This document shows, one piece after another, positions 1 to 8,494 of a stretch of DNA of 50,276 bases. Origin of the DNA: Bacillota bacterium (lineage in GTDB: Bacteria; Bacillota; Clostridia; Christensenellales; CAG-138); NCBI GenBank assembly GCA_023393045.1, contig JAEWMV010000036.1, positions 1 to 50,276 on the forward strand, read 5' to 3'. Each line of letters starts with the position of its first letter. Position 1 is the stretch's first letter. The notes under the pieces were generated by a model. The model searched no databases, had not been told where the DNA came from, and saw only the letters and a list, made by a program, of their open reading frames with translations. The translations under genes were made by a program, and so were the position numbers.

Positions 1-951
1 GCCCACGAAGCAGAGCTTGGGCCTGGCGTCCGGATTCTTCCATATGACGGGATAGCCCTCCTTCACGCGCTTTAGCTCCGCGTCATCTATCACATAGACC
101 TTTGCGCCCTCACGGATGAGCGCCTCGCCCTTTTCCTTCGCCTCGGGCGTGAGCCCTGCGATGTGGTAAAGCCCCACCGCGCCGTTTGATGCGCTCGCCG
201 CGCCGAAGTCCTTGAGGTACGCCTTGGCCTCGTCGTTGAGGTCGTTTCCGAGGAACGCGTCTAGTCCTTTGACATAAGGCACGTCCTCCATGACCTTCAT
301 GCCGATGGCGGAGCCGAGTATCTGCGCCTCCGGCTTCTTTGTGGTTTTCACCTCGACCACCCATGTGGCCATGCGCCCCTCGTCCGTCAAAAAGCCAAAG
401 TAGGGCACAAAGCCCACTATGCTGCCAAAAAGCTCTATGATGCCGGAATTGCGGTTGCAGCGCGCGCCCAAAACGCTGTTGGCATAGACCACGGCGCTGC
501 TTTCCGCCCAGCTCAATACGTCCCCCTCCTTGGGGGTGTTGCCCACCTCATCCATATAGCAGGTGCAGGTGAACGCATCCTCGCCGAGGATGCCAAGCTT
601 CATGAGCTGCGCCTCGTAATCCTCCTGCTTGCCGTACATGAACTTGAAAACGAGGTCCTGCAGGAGGTTCGAGGGCACGTTTTTATCGAGCGGGCGCGGA
701 TCTGCGCTGAACTTTTGCCCGGAGAGCGCACCGCCCTCTATGAGGGTGTCCATGAGCGCGTACACGGGCTTCATCACGGAAAGGCCGAAGCTCGTCACGA
801 TGTGGCCGAATTCCCCGGTGACGGGCACCATCTTTTCGGCCCCGAAGGTTTCCCCGTAGAGGACGAGGGTCTTCATCACCTTGGCCTTCACTTCGCCCAA
901 GCTGCCGTCCAATATGGCCTGCTGCTCGGGCGTGAGAATCATATTCGCCAT
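1..951 (-). CDS. AcnX-type aconitase (DUF521), catalytic subunit, 3' end outside window
   Basis: The 317 visible residues are open to the window edge, so the C-terminus is missing. The protein matches the aconitase X (DUF521) large domain along its length: an LTPEQQAILDG start, a DPRPLDKNVPSNLL block near residue 84, FTCTCYMDEVGNTP near 127 and WAESSAVVYANSVLGARCN near 148. Cys129, Cys131 and Cys165 are the likely iron-sulfur ligands (inference from conservation). Characterised bacterial AcnX proteins dehydrate hydroxyprolines such as cis-3-hydroxy-L-proline; archaeal ones act on mevalonate 5-phosphate. The substrate here cannot be read from sequence. The gene starts 12 bp after the FadH-like reductase, so the two are probably co-transcribed. 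The small DUF126 domain normally partners this subunit and may lie just beyond the edge. The start is the ATG at 951, preceded by GGAGGCGGC. Confidence 0.93.
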   Translation of the reverse strand, partial: MANMILTPEQQAILDGSLGEVKAKVMKTLVLYGETFGAEKMVPVTGEFGHIVTSFGLSVMKPVYALMDTLIEGGALSGQKFSADPRPLDKNVPSNLLQDLVFKFMYGKQEDYEAQLMKLGILGEDAFTCTCYMDEVGNTPKEGDVLSWAESSAVVYANSVLGARCNRNSGIIELFGSIVGFVPYFGFLTDEGRMATWVVEVKTTKKPEAQILGSAIGMKVMEDVPYVKGLDAFLGNDLNDEAKAYLKDFGAASASNGAVGLYHIAGLTPEAKEKGEALIREGAKVYVIDDAELKRVKEGYPVIWKNPDARPKLCFVG

Positions 952-963
952 GCTGCCGCCTCC

Positions 964-3240
964 TTATATCTTCGTCGCGAGGGCGTAGGCCGAGCGCGTG
1001 GCCTCGTGCACCTTTCCCGCGCTGAAGCTGTCCCCGATGTTATAGAGTTCCGGCGCGGCGTGCGCCTTTTGCGCCTCGAAAAAGAGTGTGTCGTCCGGCC
1101 TGCCGCCCGTGGCGAGTATCACGAGGTCGGCTTCAAGCACCTCGTCCTTCAGTTCCTCGCCAAGCTTGGGTGCGAGCGGGTTCTCGATGTTCCTAGGCAA
1201 AATGGGGCTCCATGTGTTGTAGGGGTCGGGCACGTTTTTGTGCGTGTTGCGCGCGATTTTCACCTTGCCCGCTTCCAGCCCCGTCACCTTGGCGCAGTTG
1301 ATGAGTTCCACGCCCGCCTTCTTTAAATAATAGATCAGGTGGCCGCGGTTGGCGGTGCAGGTGCCGTCCATGAAGTAGGGCAGCATCTCGACCACCTTCA
1401 CGTCCATGCCCTTTTCATATTTTAGATAATAGGCCGTCTCGCACCCCACCACGCCGCCGCCGATGACGACGGCCCTCTTCTTGCCCGCGATGCGCGGGTC
1501 GTCCATGAGCGCGTCCACGGCCTGCACCGCGCCTATTTCATTGATGCCCGGTATGGGCGGCACGGCGTTTTTCGTGCCCACGGCAAAGATCACCGCGTCG
1601 TAATGGGCGTCCTTCAATTCCTGCGCGCTCATCGCCGTGTTGAGCCGGAGGTTGATTTTGCCCTGCGCCGCGGCCTTCTCCACCTCGCGCTCAAGGTAGC
1701 GGCGGTAATTGTCCACATCGAACTTGATGCGCGGGCGGCTGCCGGGGATGATCCTGCCGCCGATGGCGGGGCCTTTCTCGATGAGGTCCACCGCATGCCC
1801 GCGCGCGGCGGCCGTGAGCGCGGCGACGACGCCCGCGGGCCCCGCGCCGACGACGGCGATCTTCTTTTTGACCTCGGCCGGGGCGGGGATAGCGGGGTAA
1901 ACGTCCTCAAAGGCGGTCCTGGGATTGACCGCGCACTGCGGATGCCCGCCGTCCACAAACTCGTTGATGCAGCCCTCCTGGCAGCCGATGCAGGGGATGA
2001 TCTCCCGCACCCGGCCCGCGTACGCCTTGTTGGGCCATTCCGGGTCGGCAAGCAGGGGCCGCCCGAGCATGATCATGTCCGCACGTCCCTCGCGCAGCGC
2101 CCTTTCCGCCATGTCCGGGTAGCCGAGCTTGCCCACGGCCACGACGGGAATTTCCGCGCCCGCGTTGGAGAGGATGCTGTTATCCTTAAAGTACCTTTTT
2201 GCGGTTTCCGCCATCTCGAGGAAGCAGCCTGCCGGCATGCTCGAGGGGGGATGGGGGAGCCACCAGTTGTCATAACAGCCCAAGTCCACGTCGAACATAT
2301 CCACGCCCGCCTCCACGAGGTGCTTCATGTAAACGAGCGTATCCTCTATGGTGCGGCCGTTCTTGAACTTGCGAAGCGAGGGCACTTTGTCCATATCCTC
2401 GCCATAGGTCTCGTTGAGCGCGAGGGAGAGGTCGATGCGATACATGATGGGGTAGCAGGGGCCCGCGCGGCGGCGTATCTCGCGGATGAGGTCGATGCCA
2501 AAACGCTCCGCGTCCGCGTACCGGCCAAGCTTCCTCCTGTTAAAGGCGGGGTTTGTGAGCTGCTCAAGCAAATACCCTTCGTGCCCGTGCAGGTATACGC
2601 CGTCGAGCCCGCAGGCCATTGCGTCCGCCGCGGCCTGTCCCGCGTTTTTGATGATCTTTCTGAGTTTGGCGTCGGACAGGCGCGCGCAGGGGATCTGCGG
2701 GATGTAAAAGTTGGGGTTGAAGGAGGCGGACACCGGGAACTTCAGCTCGTTGATGAGGCACTGCGGATTGCCCACGCGCCCGAGGCCGGGGGTGAGCTGC
2801 ACGAATATCTTCGCGCCGAAGCTGTGGCAGCCCTGCGCGAGATCGCGCCAGCCCGCAAACACCGTGCGGCTGCGGTCAATTCTCGGAAAATAGGAAAGGT
2901 GGCCGAGCTCGGTGATGGAATTGTCTATGCCGTGGCTGATGGGGATGAGCCCCGTTGTAATGAGTCCCACGCCGCCCTTGGCGCGCGCGATGAAGTATTG
3001 GATCATCTTGTCGTTGGGGCGTCCGGTTTCCTCCGCCATGTCGATGTTGCCCATGGGCGCCATCACGAGGCGGTTCTTGATGGTGGTGCGGTTCACCTTA
3101 ATGGGTGAAAACATCGCGTCGTAAGGATACAGCTCCTGCGTCATCAGGCCCGTGCCGCCCGGACAGTTGACAAGCTTTTCGTCGCCCGCCCAGCTTCCGT
3201 AGCCGTCCACGAGCCTTTGCACAGTTTTGTCCAGCTTCAT
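964..3240 (-). CDS. FadH/BaiCD-like NADH:flavin oxidoreductase (FMN, 4Fe-4S, FAD)
   Basis: A 758-residue multidomain enoate reductase of the Old Yellow Enzyme/2,4-dienoyl-CoA reductase family. An N-terminal extension of about 40 residues precedes the FMN barrel (about 43-405), which carries the HGHEGYLLEQ active-site segment near 218. Next comes the 4Fe-4S cluster motif with Cys417, Cys420, Cys424 and Cys436. The C-terminal half is an FAD/NAD(P)H disulfide-oxidoreductase-type module with GAGPAG at 465-470 and a second glycine-rich loop (IGGGVVG) near 590. Family members pass NAD(P)H electrons through FAD and the cluster to FMN and reduce activated C=C bonds. Being upstream of an AcnX dehydratase, it probably reduces the unsaturated product of a dehydration or a related intermediate (inference). 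The family is normally about 640-670 residues, so the N-terminal extension is notable. The start has an ideal AGGAGG six bases upstream. Confidence 0.93.
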   Translation of the reverse strand: MKLDKTVQRLVDGYGSWAGDEKLVNCPGGTGLMTQELYPYDAMFSPIKVNRTTIKNRLVMAPMGNIDMAEETGRPNDKMIQYFIARAKGGVGLITTGLIPISHGIDNSITELGHLSYFPRIDRSRTVFAGWRDLAQGCHSFGAKIFVQLTPGLGRVGNPQCLINELKFPVSASFNPNFYIPQIPCARLSDAKLRKIIKNAGQAAADAMACGLDGVYLHGHEGYLLEQLTNPAFNRRKLGRYADAERFGIDLIREIRRRAGPCYPIMYRIDLSLALNETYGEDMDKVPSLRKFKNGRTIEDTLVYMKHLVEAGVDMFDVDLGCYDNWWLPHPPSSMPAGCFLEMAETAKRYFKDNSILSNAGAEIPVVAVGKLGYPDMAERALREGRADMIMLGRPLLADPEWPNKAYAGRVREIIPCIGCQEGCINEFVDGGHPQCAVNPRTAFEDVYPAIPAPAEVKKKIAVVGAGPAGVVAALTAAARGHAVDLIEKGPAIGGRIIPGSRPRIKFDVDNYRRYLEREVEKAAAQGKINLRLNTAMSAQELKDAHYDAVIFAVGTKNAVPPIPGINEIGAVQAVDALMDDPRIAGKKRAVVIGGGVVGCETAYYLKYEKGMDVKVVEMLPYFMDGTCTANRGHLIYYLKKAGVELINCAKVTGLEAGKVKIARNTHKNVPDPYNTWSPILPRNIENPLAPKLGEELKDEVLEADLVILATGGRPDDTLFFEAQKAHAAPELYNIGDSFSAGKVHEATRSAYALATKI

Positions 3241-3443
3241 AGAAACCTCCTGTATGCATATTCCGCCAACGCGGTTGAACTAAGTTTGATAATTTGATAA
3301 CGATATATACAGTATAACGCCAAACGGCCGAAAATAACAGTAGGGGCGCGTGTTATATCCGCCCAAATTCAGGGAATTGCCAACGGGCGGCGGGGTATGC
3401 CGCCGCATAAATTGCAGGGGCGGATATGATATCCCCGCCGCAT
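3241..3443. repeat. Intergenic cluster of REP-like palindromes
   Basis: This 203-bp gap separates two minus-strand genes and contains no ORF. It holds three GC-rich palindromic units: about 3342-3364 (GGGGCG...ATATCCGCCC), 3386-3405 (GGCGGCGGGGTATGCCGCCG) and 3417-3438 (GGGGCGGATATGATATCCCC). The same ATATCCGCCC core recurs at 4947-4969 and, altered, at 21634-21655. Nearer the reductase start, 3285-3300 is a tandem direct repeat of TTTGATAA, which could be an operator for the reductase-AcnX operon. The palindromes may also fold as the 3' end of the S41 protease transcript. Confidence 0.55.
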
Positions 3444-4865
3444 TCAATATCCGATGATCGTTTCCAGCGCCGTATCCCTGTTGTTCAGGTAATCCTCAAA
3501 GGTTTGATAAACATATATGTCCGGCAGCAGGGCGTCCGCCTCATATTCGGGCCACATCGAACTAAACGCCTGTGAGACCCTGAAGCCGATGCCCGAATTG
3601 GGGAGGGTATAGCGCAGCGCGTAACCGAAGAAGTCCGGCGGCTGGCCGGCCGGCTCGCCCACCAGCACGGCGTTTTCCGCGTGCTTTTTGAGCAAGGTCG
3701 CCAACGTTGTCGCGGCCGATGTTGATCCCCCATCGATGAGAATGTACACCGTGCCGACAAGGTCTCGGTTATAATTGAGCGCGCGGATAAAAGTGTCATA
3801 ATATTCCGGCACATAACCGCCCGGATTCCCGCGCAAGTCGATCACGAGCTTTTCTACGCCGGGCGTTTGCTGCAAAGCTTCGATAAAGTCCATTTGAAAT
3901 TGCCTGAAGAGAAGACCCTCTTCCGTGCAATCGCTGTGCCGCAAATACATCATATCGTCCTCGGGAAGGTATTCGTACCAGCCGTATTGATCCTCGTGCG
4001 CGTACATCAGGAGTTTTTCCTTATCGACCATGCATTGCACCGTTTCCATCGCTTCATACTCATCCTGCGTGACCGCTTCAACTTTTACGCTGAAACGTTT
4101 GCCCTGCGCGTCGATAAAGGTAAATTTCGCCGCATCCTTGTTTTTGCCTATGACATCCACAAACTGCAGCGCTTCTTTTTTGTAGCACAGGCCGTCGTAG
4201 CGCACATCGACCGCGTTCAAAATCAGATATTGCTCGTTTTCATGCGGGATGAGCTTTTCAAAGCGCCTGAGGATTTCGTCTATAGCGACGCCGTTTATGG
4301 CAACCAGCTTACAGGCTAAAGTCCGCTCCAGCTCTTTGGGCGCACGCACGTTATAATAAGCAAAGCCCCCGTCGTCAAAAAACGGAATGAAGTAAAAGGG
4401 AAAAATATCGCCCGCAGGCACGCTGATATTGGAATGAACGTCCCCCAGCGACGCCACGAGTTCCGCCAGTTTGTACGGAATCTCAAAATCCTCAAGCTGC
4501 GGTATGCGCGCGATCAAATCGTTGACGCCCGTAATAAAGCAAGCCCGGAGCGCTTCGTCATAATACACCGCCCTTTTAAACGATCCGCTCCCGCCCATAT
4601 ATGTGTTTTCGGCGTAAGTATCACACTCCCTGTCAACGAGCAGCGGGTGCCCCTGCACTCCATAAAGGAACGTGTGCGCAAAAAAGACGACGTCCTTCTC
4701 CCAATCCCTGTCCCGGCCTTCTTCCAGTTGATACTCATAATCGAACACGCTGCCGGTGAAAGGCGTGAGTGCGACGGGCTGCTCAGTTTTTATGCCGCAT
4801 GATACGAGCATGAGCGTATTGCAGATCAGCAACAAAACGGCGGTCGCTCTTTTGATCGGATTCAT
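3444..4865 (-). CDS. S41-family peptidase-like lipoprotein
   Basis: A 473-residue protein with a lipoprotein signal peptide (hydrophobic run ending LMLVSC, Cys about 23 residues from the chosen start), so it should be anchored outside the membrane. The C-terminal third has S41/C-terminal-processing-protease features: a VIDLRGNPGGY strand-loop and a GGSTSAATTLATLL segment whose Ser is the expected nucleophile. There is no recognisable PDZ domain, and the N-terminal half is unassigned. The reading frame extends to a GTG at 4874, but the GAGGTG at 4873-4878 is correctly spaced from the ATG at 4865, which I take as the start. It is flanked on both sides by REP-like palindromes and appears to be monocistronic. 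A degraded, non-proteolytic homologue cannot be excluded. Confidence 0.85.
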   Translation of the reverse strand: MNPIKRATAVLLLICNTLMLVSCGIKTEQPVALTPFTGSVFDYEYQLEEGRDRDWEKDVVFFAHTFLYGVQGHPLLVDRECDTYAENTYMGGSGSFKRAVYYDEALRACFITGVNDLIARIPQLEDFEIPYKLAELVASLGDVHSNISVPAGDIFPFYFIPFFDDGGFAYYNVRAPKELERTLACKLVAINGVAIDEILRRFEKLIPHENEQYLILNAVDVRYDGLCYKKEALQFVDVIGKNKDAAKFTFIDAQGKRFSVKVEAVTQDEYEAMETVQCMVDKEKLLMYAHEDQYGWYEYLPEDDMMYLRHSDCTEEGLLFRQFQMDFIEALQQTPGVEKLVIDLRGNPGGYVPEYYDTFIRALNYNRDLVGTVYILIDGGSTSAATTLATLLKKHAENAVLVGEPAGQPPDFFGYALRYTLPNSGIGFRVSQAFSSMWPEYEADALLPDIYVYQTFEDYLNNRDTALETIIGY

Positions 4866-4946
4866 CTTCGGCACCTCAGATATGTTTTTCTTATGCTATT
4901 GTGACAGCATGTAAATTATATCAATCCATAGAATAAAATGCCAGCC

Positions 4947-4969
4947 GGGGGCGGATTATATATCCGCCC
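4947..4969. repeat. REP-like palindrome
   Basis: GGGCGGAT at 4949-4956 pairs with ATCCGCCC at 4962-4969 around a short AT loop. The same core occurs at 3342-3438 and, degenerated, at 21634-21655, always between genes. The rest of the 4866-5103 gap holds only the promoter of the yybS operon and no ORF I can support. Confidence 0.5.
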
Positions 4970-5040
4970 GAATTTAAGTTGCTGACAGTTTGGCAAACAC
5001 TCTCCGTTTTGCCCGGTTGCGGCGCAACGCGACGCGCCGC

Positions 5041-5069
5041 TTGTTATCCCGGCTAAAAGAGGTTATAAT
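5041..5069 (+). promoter_or_regulatory. Sigma-A promoter of the yybS-gdpP-rplI-dnaB operon
   Basis: TTGTTA at 5041-5046 and a perfect TATAAT at 5064-5069 are separated by 17 bp. Transcription would start near 5076, giving a short leader that contains AGGGG at 5087-5091. Confidence 0.7.
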
Positions 5070-5103
5070 AACTTATCTATCATGTTAGGGGTAATCTTGA
5101 GCT

Positions 5104-6063
5104 TTGACGGATAAAAAAGGCGAATCCGGAAAATATATCGCGCTTGGTTTGTTGATTGGCGCGCTCGCGGCACTCGCGAGCGTTTATGTGCCTTACGCCT
5201 CGCTGGCGGCGCCCGCCTTCCTCGCGTTCGTATTCGCGGCATGGGGAACGGCCGGCATCGTTTCCGCACTCACGGGCGCGCTCGCCGCGACCCTGCTTAC
5301 GCTCGATGTTGCGGATGCCGCGTACACGCTCTCGCTCTACCTGCCCGCGTCGCTCATCATGGGCTGGGTCATCCGCGAAAACAAGCCGTGGCGCGCGGCC
5401 GTGTCCATCTCCGCGCTCGCGATGGGCGTGGCGCTGTATCTGAACATGAGCCTGCCCTACATGCTCGAGGGGAGCAATCCTTTCGAGGCGGTGCAAAAGG
5501 CAATCGGCGCGCTCGCCGCCCAGATGTCCGCCGAGATGCAGGCGCTCTATCCTGCCGACGCGCAGGGCCTCCAACTCATCAAGGAGACGTTCGCGAGCAT
5601 CGAGGAGATCGCGCCTCAACTGATGATGTACCTCGTGTGCGGCCTCGCGATGCTTTTTGCGCTCATGGACGTAGTGATTGCCCGCGCGCTTTTAAAGAAG
5701 ACGGAGACGACGCTTCGCCCCATGACGCACTTCGCGCTCTGGCAGTTGGGCGGCCATTACATCCATGTGACCATTGCCGCCATCGCGGGTACGGCCGCGG
5801 TGTTCATCCTCGGGCTTGACAATGCGGACGCGGTGTTCGCCGCCGCCTCGGGCATCGTGATGATGCCCCTCATGCTCATGGGCGTGTGCTATATGGAATT
5901 CACGCTCAGGATGAGCCCGAAAAAAAGCGCCGGCCGCCGCGTCGCCTTCTATATTTTCACGGCGTTTCTGCTGCCCTATTCGCTGATATTTTTAGGGCTG
6001 GCGGACAGGTTCACCAAAGTGAGGCGGCATTACACCACCAAGAAAAAGACCGACGGGGAGTAA
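5104..6063 (+). CDS. yybS: YybS-like DUF2232 integral membrane protein
   Basis: A 319-residue polytopic membrane protein. The first hydrophobic segments (ALGLLIGALAALASVY and following) form a compact block, then comes a long polar loop around residues 115-165 and further helices to a basic tail ending in KKKTDGE. The sequence and its place directly before gdpP, rplI and dnaB match the YybS/DUF2232 family, which resembles S components of ECF transporters; its function is not settled. The start is a TTG because an in-frame TGA lies three bases upstream. The AGGGG at 5087-5091 is 12 bases away, longer than usual, so translation may be modest. gdpP begins nine bases after the stop. Confidence 0.85.
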   Translation: MTDKKGESGKYIALGLLIGALAALASVYVPYASLAAPAFLAFVFAAWGTAGIVSALTGALAATLLTLDVADAAYTLSLYLPASLIMGWVIRENKPWRAAVSISALAMGVALYLNMSLPYMLEGSNPFEAVQKAIGALAAQMSAEMQALYPADAQGLQLIKETFASIEEIAPQLMMYLVCGLAMLFALMDVVIARALLKKTETTLRPMTHFALWQLGGHYIHVTIAAIAGTAAVFILGLDNADAVFAAASGIVMMPLMLMGVCYMEFTLRMSPKKSAGRRVAFYIFTAFLLPYSLIFLGLADRFTKVRRHYTTKKKTDGE

Positions 6064-6072
6064 AACGCAAGC

Positions 6073-8028
6073 ATGAAGCTCAGACCGCAAAACGCGCTCA
6101 TACCCTTCGGCGTCGTCTCGCTCCTTCTGGGCGCGTGGCTTTTCGTGCTCACGCGCACATGGTGGCACGGGGCGCTCGCCCTCGCGCTTTGCCTGCTCTC
6201 CCTCGCAATCAGCACCATCATACTCGGCGCGTACCGAAAAAAGCTCGGGCGCGAGTTTGACGACATTTTTAAAACCAACGCCTCCGCCTCCGCGCAGATC
6301 ATGAACACGCTCACCATCCCCGCGCTCATTTTCGACGCGGACGGGCGCATCATCTGGGCCAACAAGTCCTTTCGCCAGATACACGACGGGCGCGACATAC
6401 GGCGCATCCTGCCCGGCTTCGACGCGCGCTTCCCCACGCAGGCGCTCTCCTTCGAGCATGCGGGCAGCACCTATCAGGTGATGAGCCTGCCCGTCAAACG
6501 CGAGCATCCGGGGGCGAAGAGCCTCATTTTCCAATACTGGCTCGACCGGACCGAGGCGCTCCATTACACGCGGCTCTATGAGGAGAACATGCCCACGGTG
6601 GCCCTCATCTACGTGGACAATTACGAGGAGCTCGCGGCCGACAAGCTCTTTCGCCGCAACTCCGTTTTGAGCGAGGTGGAAACCAAGGTCGGCGAGTTGG
6701 CCGCCTCCGTGCAGGGCTCTTACCGCCGCTATGAAAACGCGCGCTTCATCTTGCTCTTTGAGGCGAAATACCTGCCGGAGCTTGAGAAGCAGCGCTTCCC
6801 CCTGCTGGAGAGCGCCCATTTAATCGAAACGGGCACGGAGCAGCCCGTCACGCTCTCCATCGCCGTGGGCGCGGAGGAGCGGGTCATGCGCTCCGACGAG
6901 AGCGCGCGCGAGGCCATGGAACTGGCCCTCGGGCGCGGGGGAGATCAGGCGGTGGTCAAGCACGGCATCAACTATACCTTCTACGGCGGCAAGCGCCAGG
7001 TGAGCTCGCCCAAGCAGTCCCGCGTGAAAACGCGGCTCTTCGCCAAAGCCCTGCGGCAATTGATGGAAAATTCCGACCAAGTGCTCATCATGGGCCACAA
7101 CTATCCCGATATGGACTGCATCGGCGCGGCGCTGGGCCTCATGCGCTGCGCGGCGAGTTTGGGCAAGCGCGCCTACTATGTGCTCGATGAATCCAACAGC
7201 ACCATAGACGGCGCCATGGACGCCATGGCGGGCAGCAAGCAGTACCACGAGAGCGTCATACCCGTGGAGCAGGCGCTGCAGCTCATCCGCCCAAGCTCCG
7301 TCGTCGTCGTCGTGGATACGCAGCGCGAGAGCTCCGTGCAGTCCATCAAGCTCTATGAGAGCGCGACGAAGACCGTCGTGATCGATCATCACCGCCGCCC
7401 CGTGGACGCGCTCGCAAACCCCACCCTCAACTATCTGGAGGCCGGGGCCTCCTCCACCTGCGAGATGGTGACGGAAGTGCTCCAATACTTCGACGACGAC
7501 CTGCGGCCCACCGCCTTCGAGTGCAGCGCGCTGCTCGCGGGCATGACCATGGACACCAAGTCCTTTTCCATCAACACGGGTGCGCGCACCTTCGAGGCCG
7601 CGGGGTTTTTGCGCAAATGCGGCGCGGACACGAGCATGGTCAAGCTCATGTATCAGGATGAGATGCAAAACTTCCGCAACCGCGCGCAGGTGGTGCAAAA
7701 CGCGCTCATCATGGATCAGGGCATCGCCATTTCCACCTGCCCGCACGACATGCCGGACAACGCCCTCATCGCCGCGCAGGCGGCGGACGCGCTCCTCTCC
7801 ATCAAGGGGATACAGGCCTCCTTCGTGCTTGCGGACGCGGGCGGCTCGGTGATGGTCAGCGGCAGGAGCTTAGGCTCCGTCAACGTGCAGATCATACTCG
7901 AGCGCATCGGCGGGGGCGGCCACCTCACCGTGGCGGGCGCGCAGCTCCACGGCATGACGCTCGACGAGGCCGTGAAAACCCTCATGGACAGCATACAGAC
8001 CTATTTGAAGGAGGCAGGAAGCGAATGA
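6073..8028 (+). CDS. gdpP: GdpP-type cyclic-di-AMP phosphodiesterase
   Basis: A 651-residue protein with the GdpP layout: two N-terminal transmembrane helices (about 11-30 and 32-53), a PAS-like domain (about 70-165), a degenerate GGDEF domain (about 170-300) and a DHH/DHHA1 phosphodiesterase (about 335-645). Catalytic residues are visible: His342, Asp346 and Asp348 in GHNYPDMD, Asp415 in VVDT, Asp438-His439-His440 in IDHHRRP, and the C-terminal GGGGHLTVAGAQ. The family hydrolyses c-di-AMP to pApA and so tunes osmotic and cell-wall homeostasis. The GGDEF motif is not intact, as is usual for this family. Its stop overlaps the rplI start (ATGA), indicating translational coupling. Confidence 0.96.
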   Translation: MKLRPQNALIPFGVVSLLLGAWLFVLTRTWWHGALALALCLLSLAISTIILGAYRKKLGREFDDIFKTNASASAQIMNTLTIPALIFDADGRIIWANKSFRQIHDGRDIRRILPGFDARFPTQALSFEHAGSTYQVMSLPVKREHPGAKSLIFQYWLDRTEALHYTRLYEENMPTVALIYVDNYEELAADKLFRRNSVLSEVETKVGELAASVQGSYRRYENARFILLFEAKYLPELEKQRFPLLESAHLIETGTEQPVTLSIAVGAEERVMRSDESAREAMELALGRGGDQAVVKHGINYTFYGGKRQVSSPKQSRVKTRLFAKALRQLMENSDQVLIMGHNYPDMDCIGAALGLMRCAASLGKRAYYVLDESNSTIDGAMDAMAGSKQYHESVIPVEQALQLIRPSSVVVVVDTQRESSVQSIKLYESATKTVVIDHHRRPVDALANPTLNYLEAGASSTCEMVTEVLQYFDDDLRPTAFECSALLAGMTMDTKSFSINTGARTFEAAGFLRKCGADTSMVKLMYQDEMQNFRNRAQVVQNALIMDQGIAISTCPHDMPDNALIAAQAADALLSIKGIQASFVLADAGGSVMVSGRSLGSVNVQIILERIGGGGHLTVAGAQLHGMTLDEAVKTLMDSIQTYLKEAGSE

Positions 8029-8477
8029 AGGTCATTTTGCAAAAGGACGTAAAGAGCCAGGGCAAGGCGGGGGAAATCGTCAACGTCAGCGACGGTTACG
8101 CCCGCAACTTCCTCATCCCGCAGGGGCTCGCCCTTCCGGCGGACGCGAACAGCATCAACGCCGCCAACATCAAAAAAAGCGCGGACGCGCACAGGCTCGA
8201 CATGCAAAAGCAGCGCGCCAAGGCGCTTGCGGCAGAGATGAGCGACCTCACGGTGAAGGTGCGCGCCAAGGCGGGGGAAAACGGCAAGCTCTTTGGCTCC
8301 ATCGGCGCGGCGGAAATCGCGGCGGCTTTGAAGCAGCAGTACGGCCTCGAGGTGGACAAGAAAAAGATCAGGCTCGACGAGCCCATCAAAACGCTCGGCA
8401 CGACCAAGGTTTCCGCGCACCTCTATGAAAACGCGGACGCGAAATTTTCCGTCGAGGTTCTGCCCATAGAGGCGTAA
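8025..8477 (+). CDS. rplI: 50S ribosomal protein L9
   Basis: A 150-residue protein starting MKVILQKDVKSQGKAGEIV with the L9 signature GYARNFLIPQGLA near residue 25, a central helix rich in Lys, Ala and Arg, and the C-terminal RNA-binding domain. L9 binds 23S rRNA near the L1 stalk and helps maintain reading frame. The length is typical of the family. The ATG lies within the gdpP stop (ATGA), with GGAGG a few bases upstream inside gdpP. Confidence 0.98.
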   Translation: MKVILQKDVKSQGKAGEIVNVSDGYARNFLIPQGLALPADANSINAANIKKSADAHRLDMQKQRAKALAAEMSDLTVKVRAKAGENGKLFGSIGAAEIAAALKQQYGLEVDKKKIRLDEPIKTLGTTKVSAHLYENADAKFSVEVLPIEA

Positions 8478-8494
8478 GAGGTTTGTGAGGTAAT

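Noticed and set aside
1603..3108. 501-codon plus-strand frame opposite the FadH-like reductase
   Set aside because: Antisense shadow; the reductase on the other strand has complete cofactor motifs.
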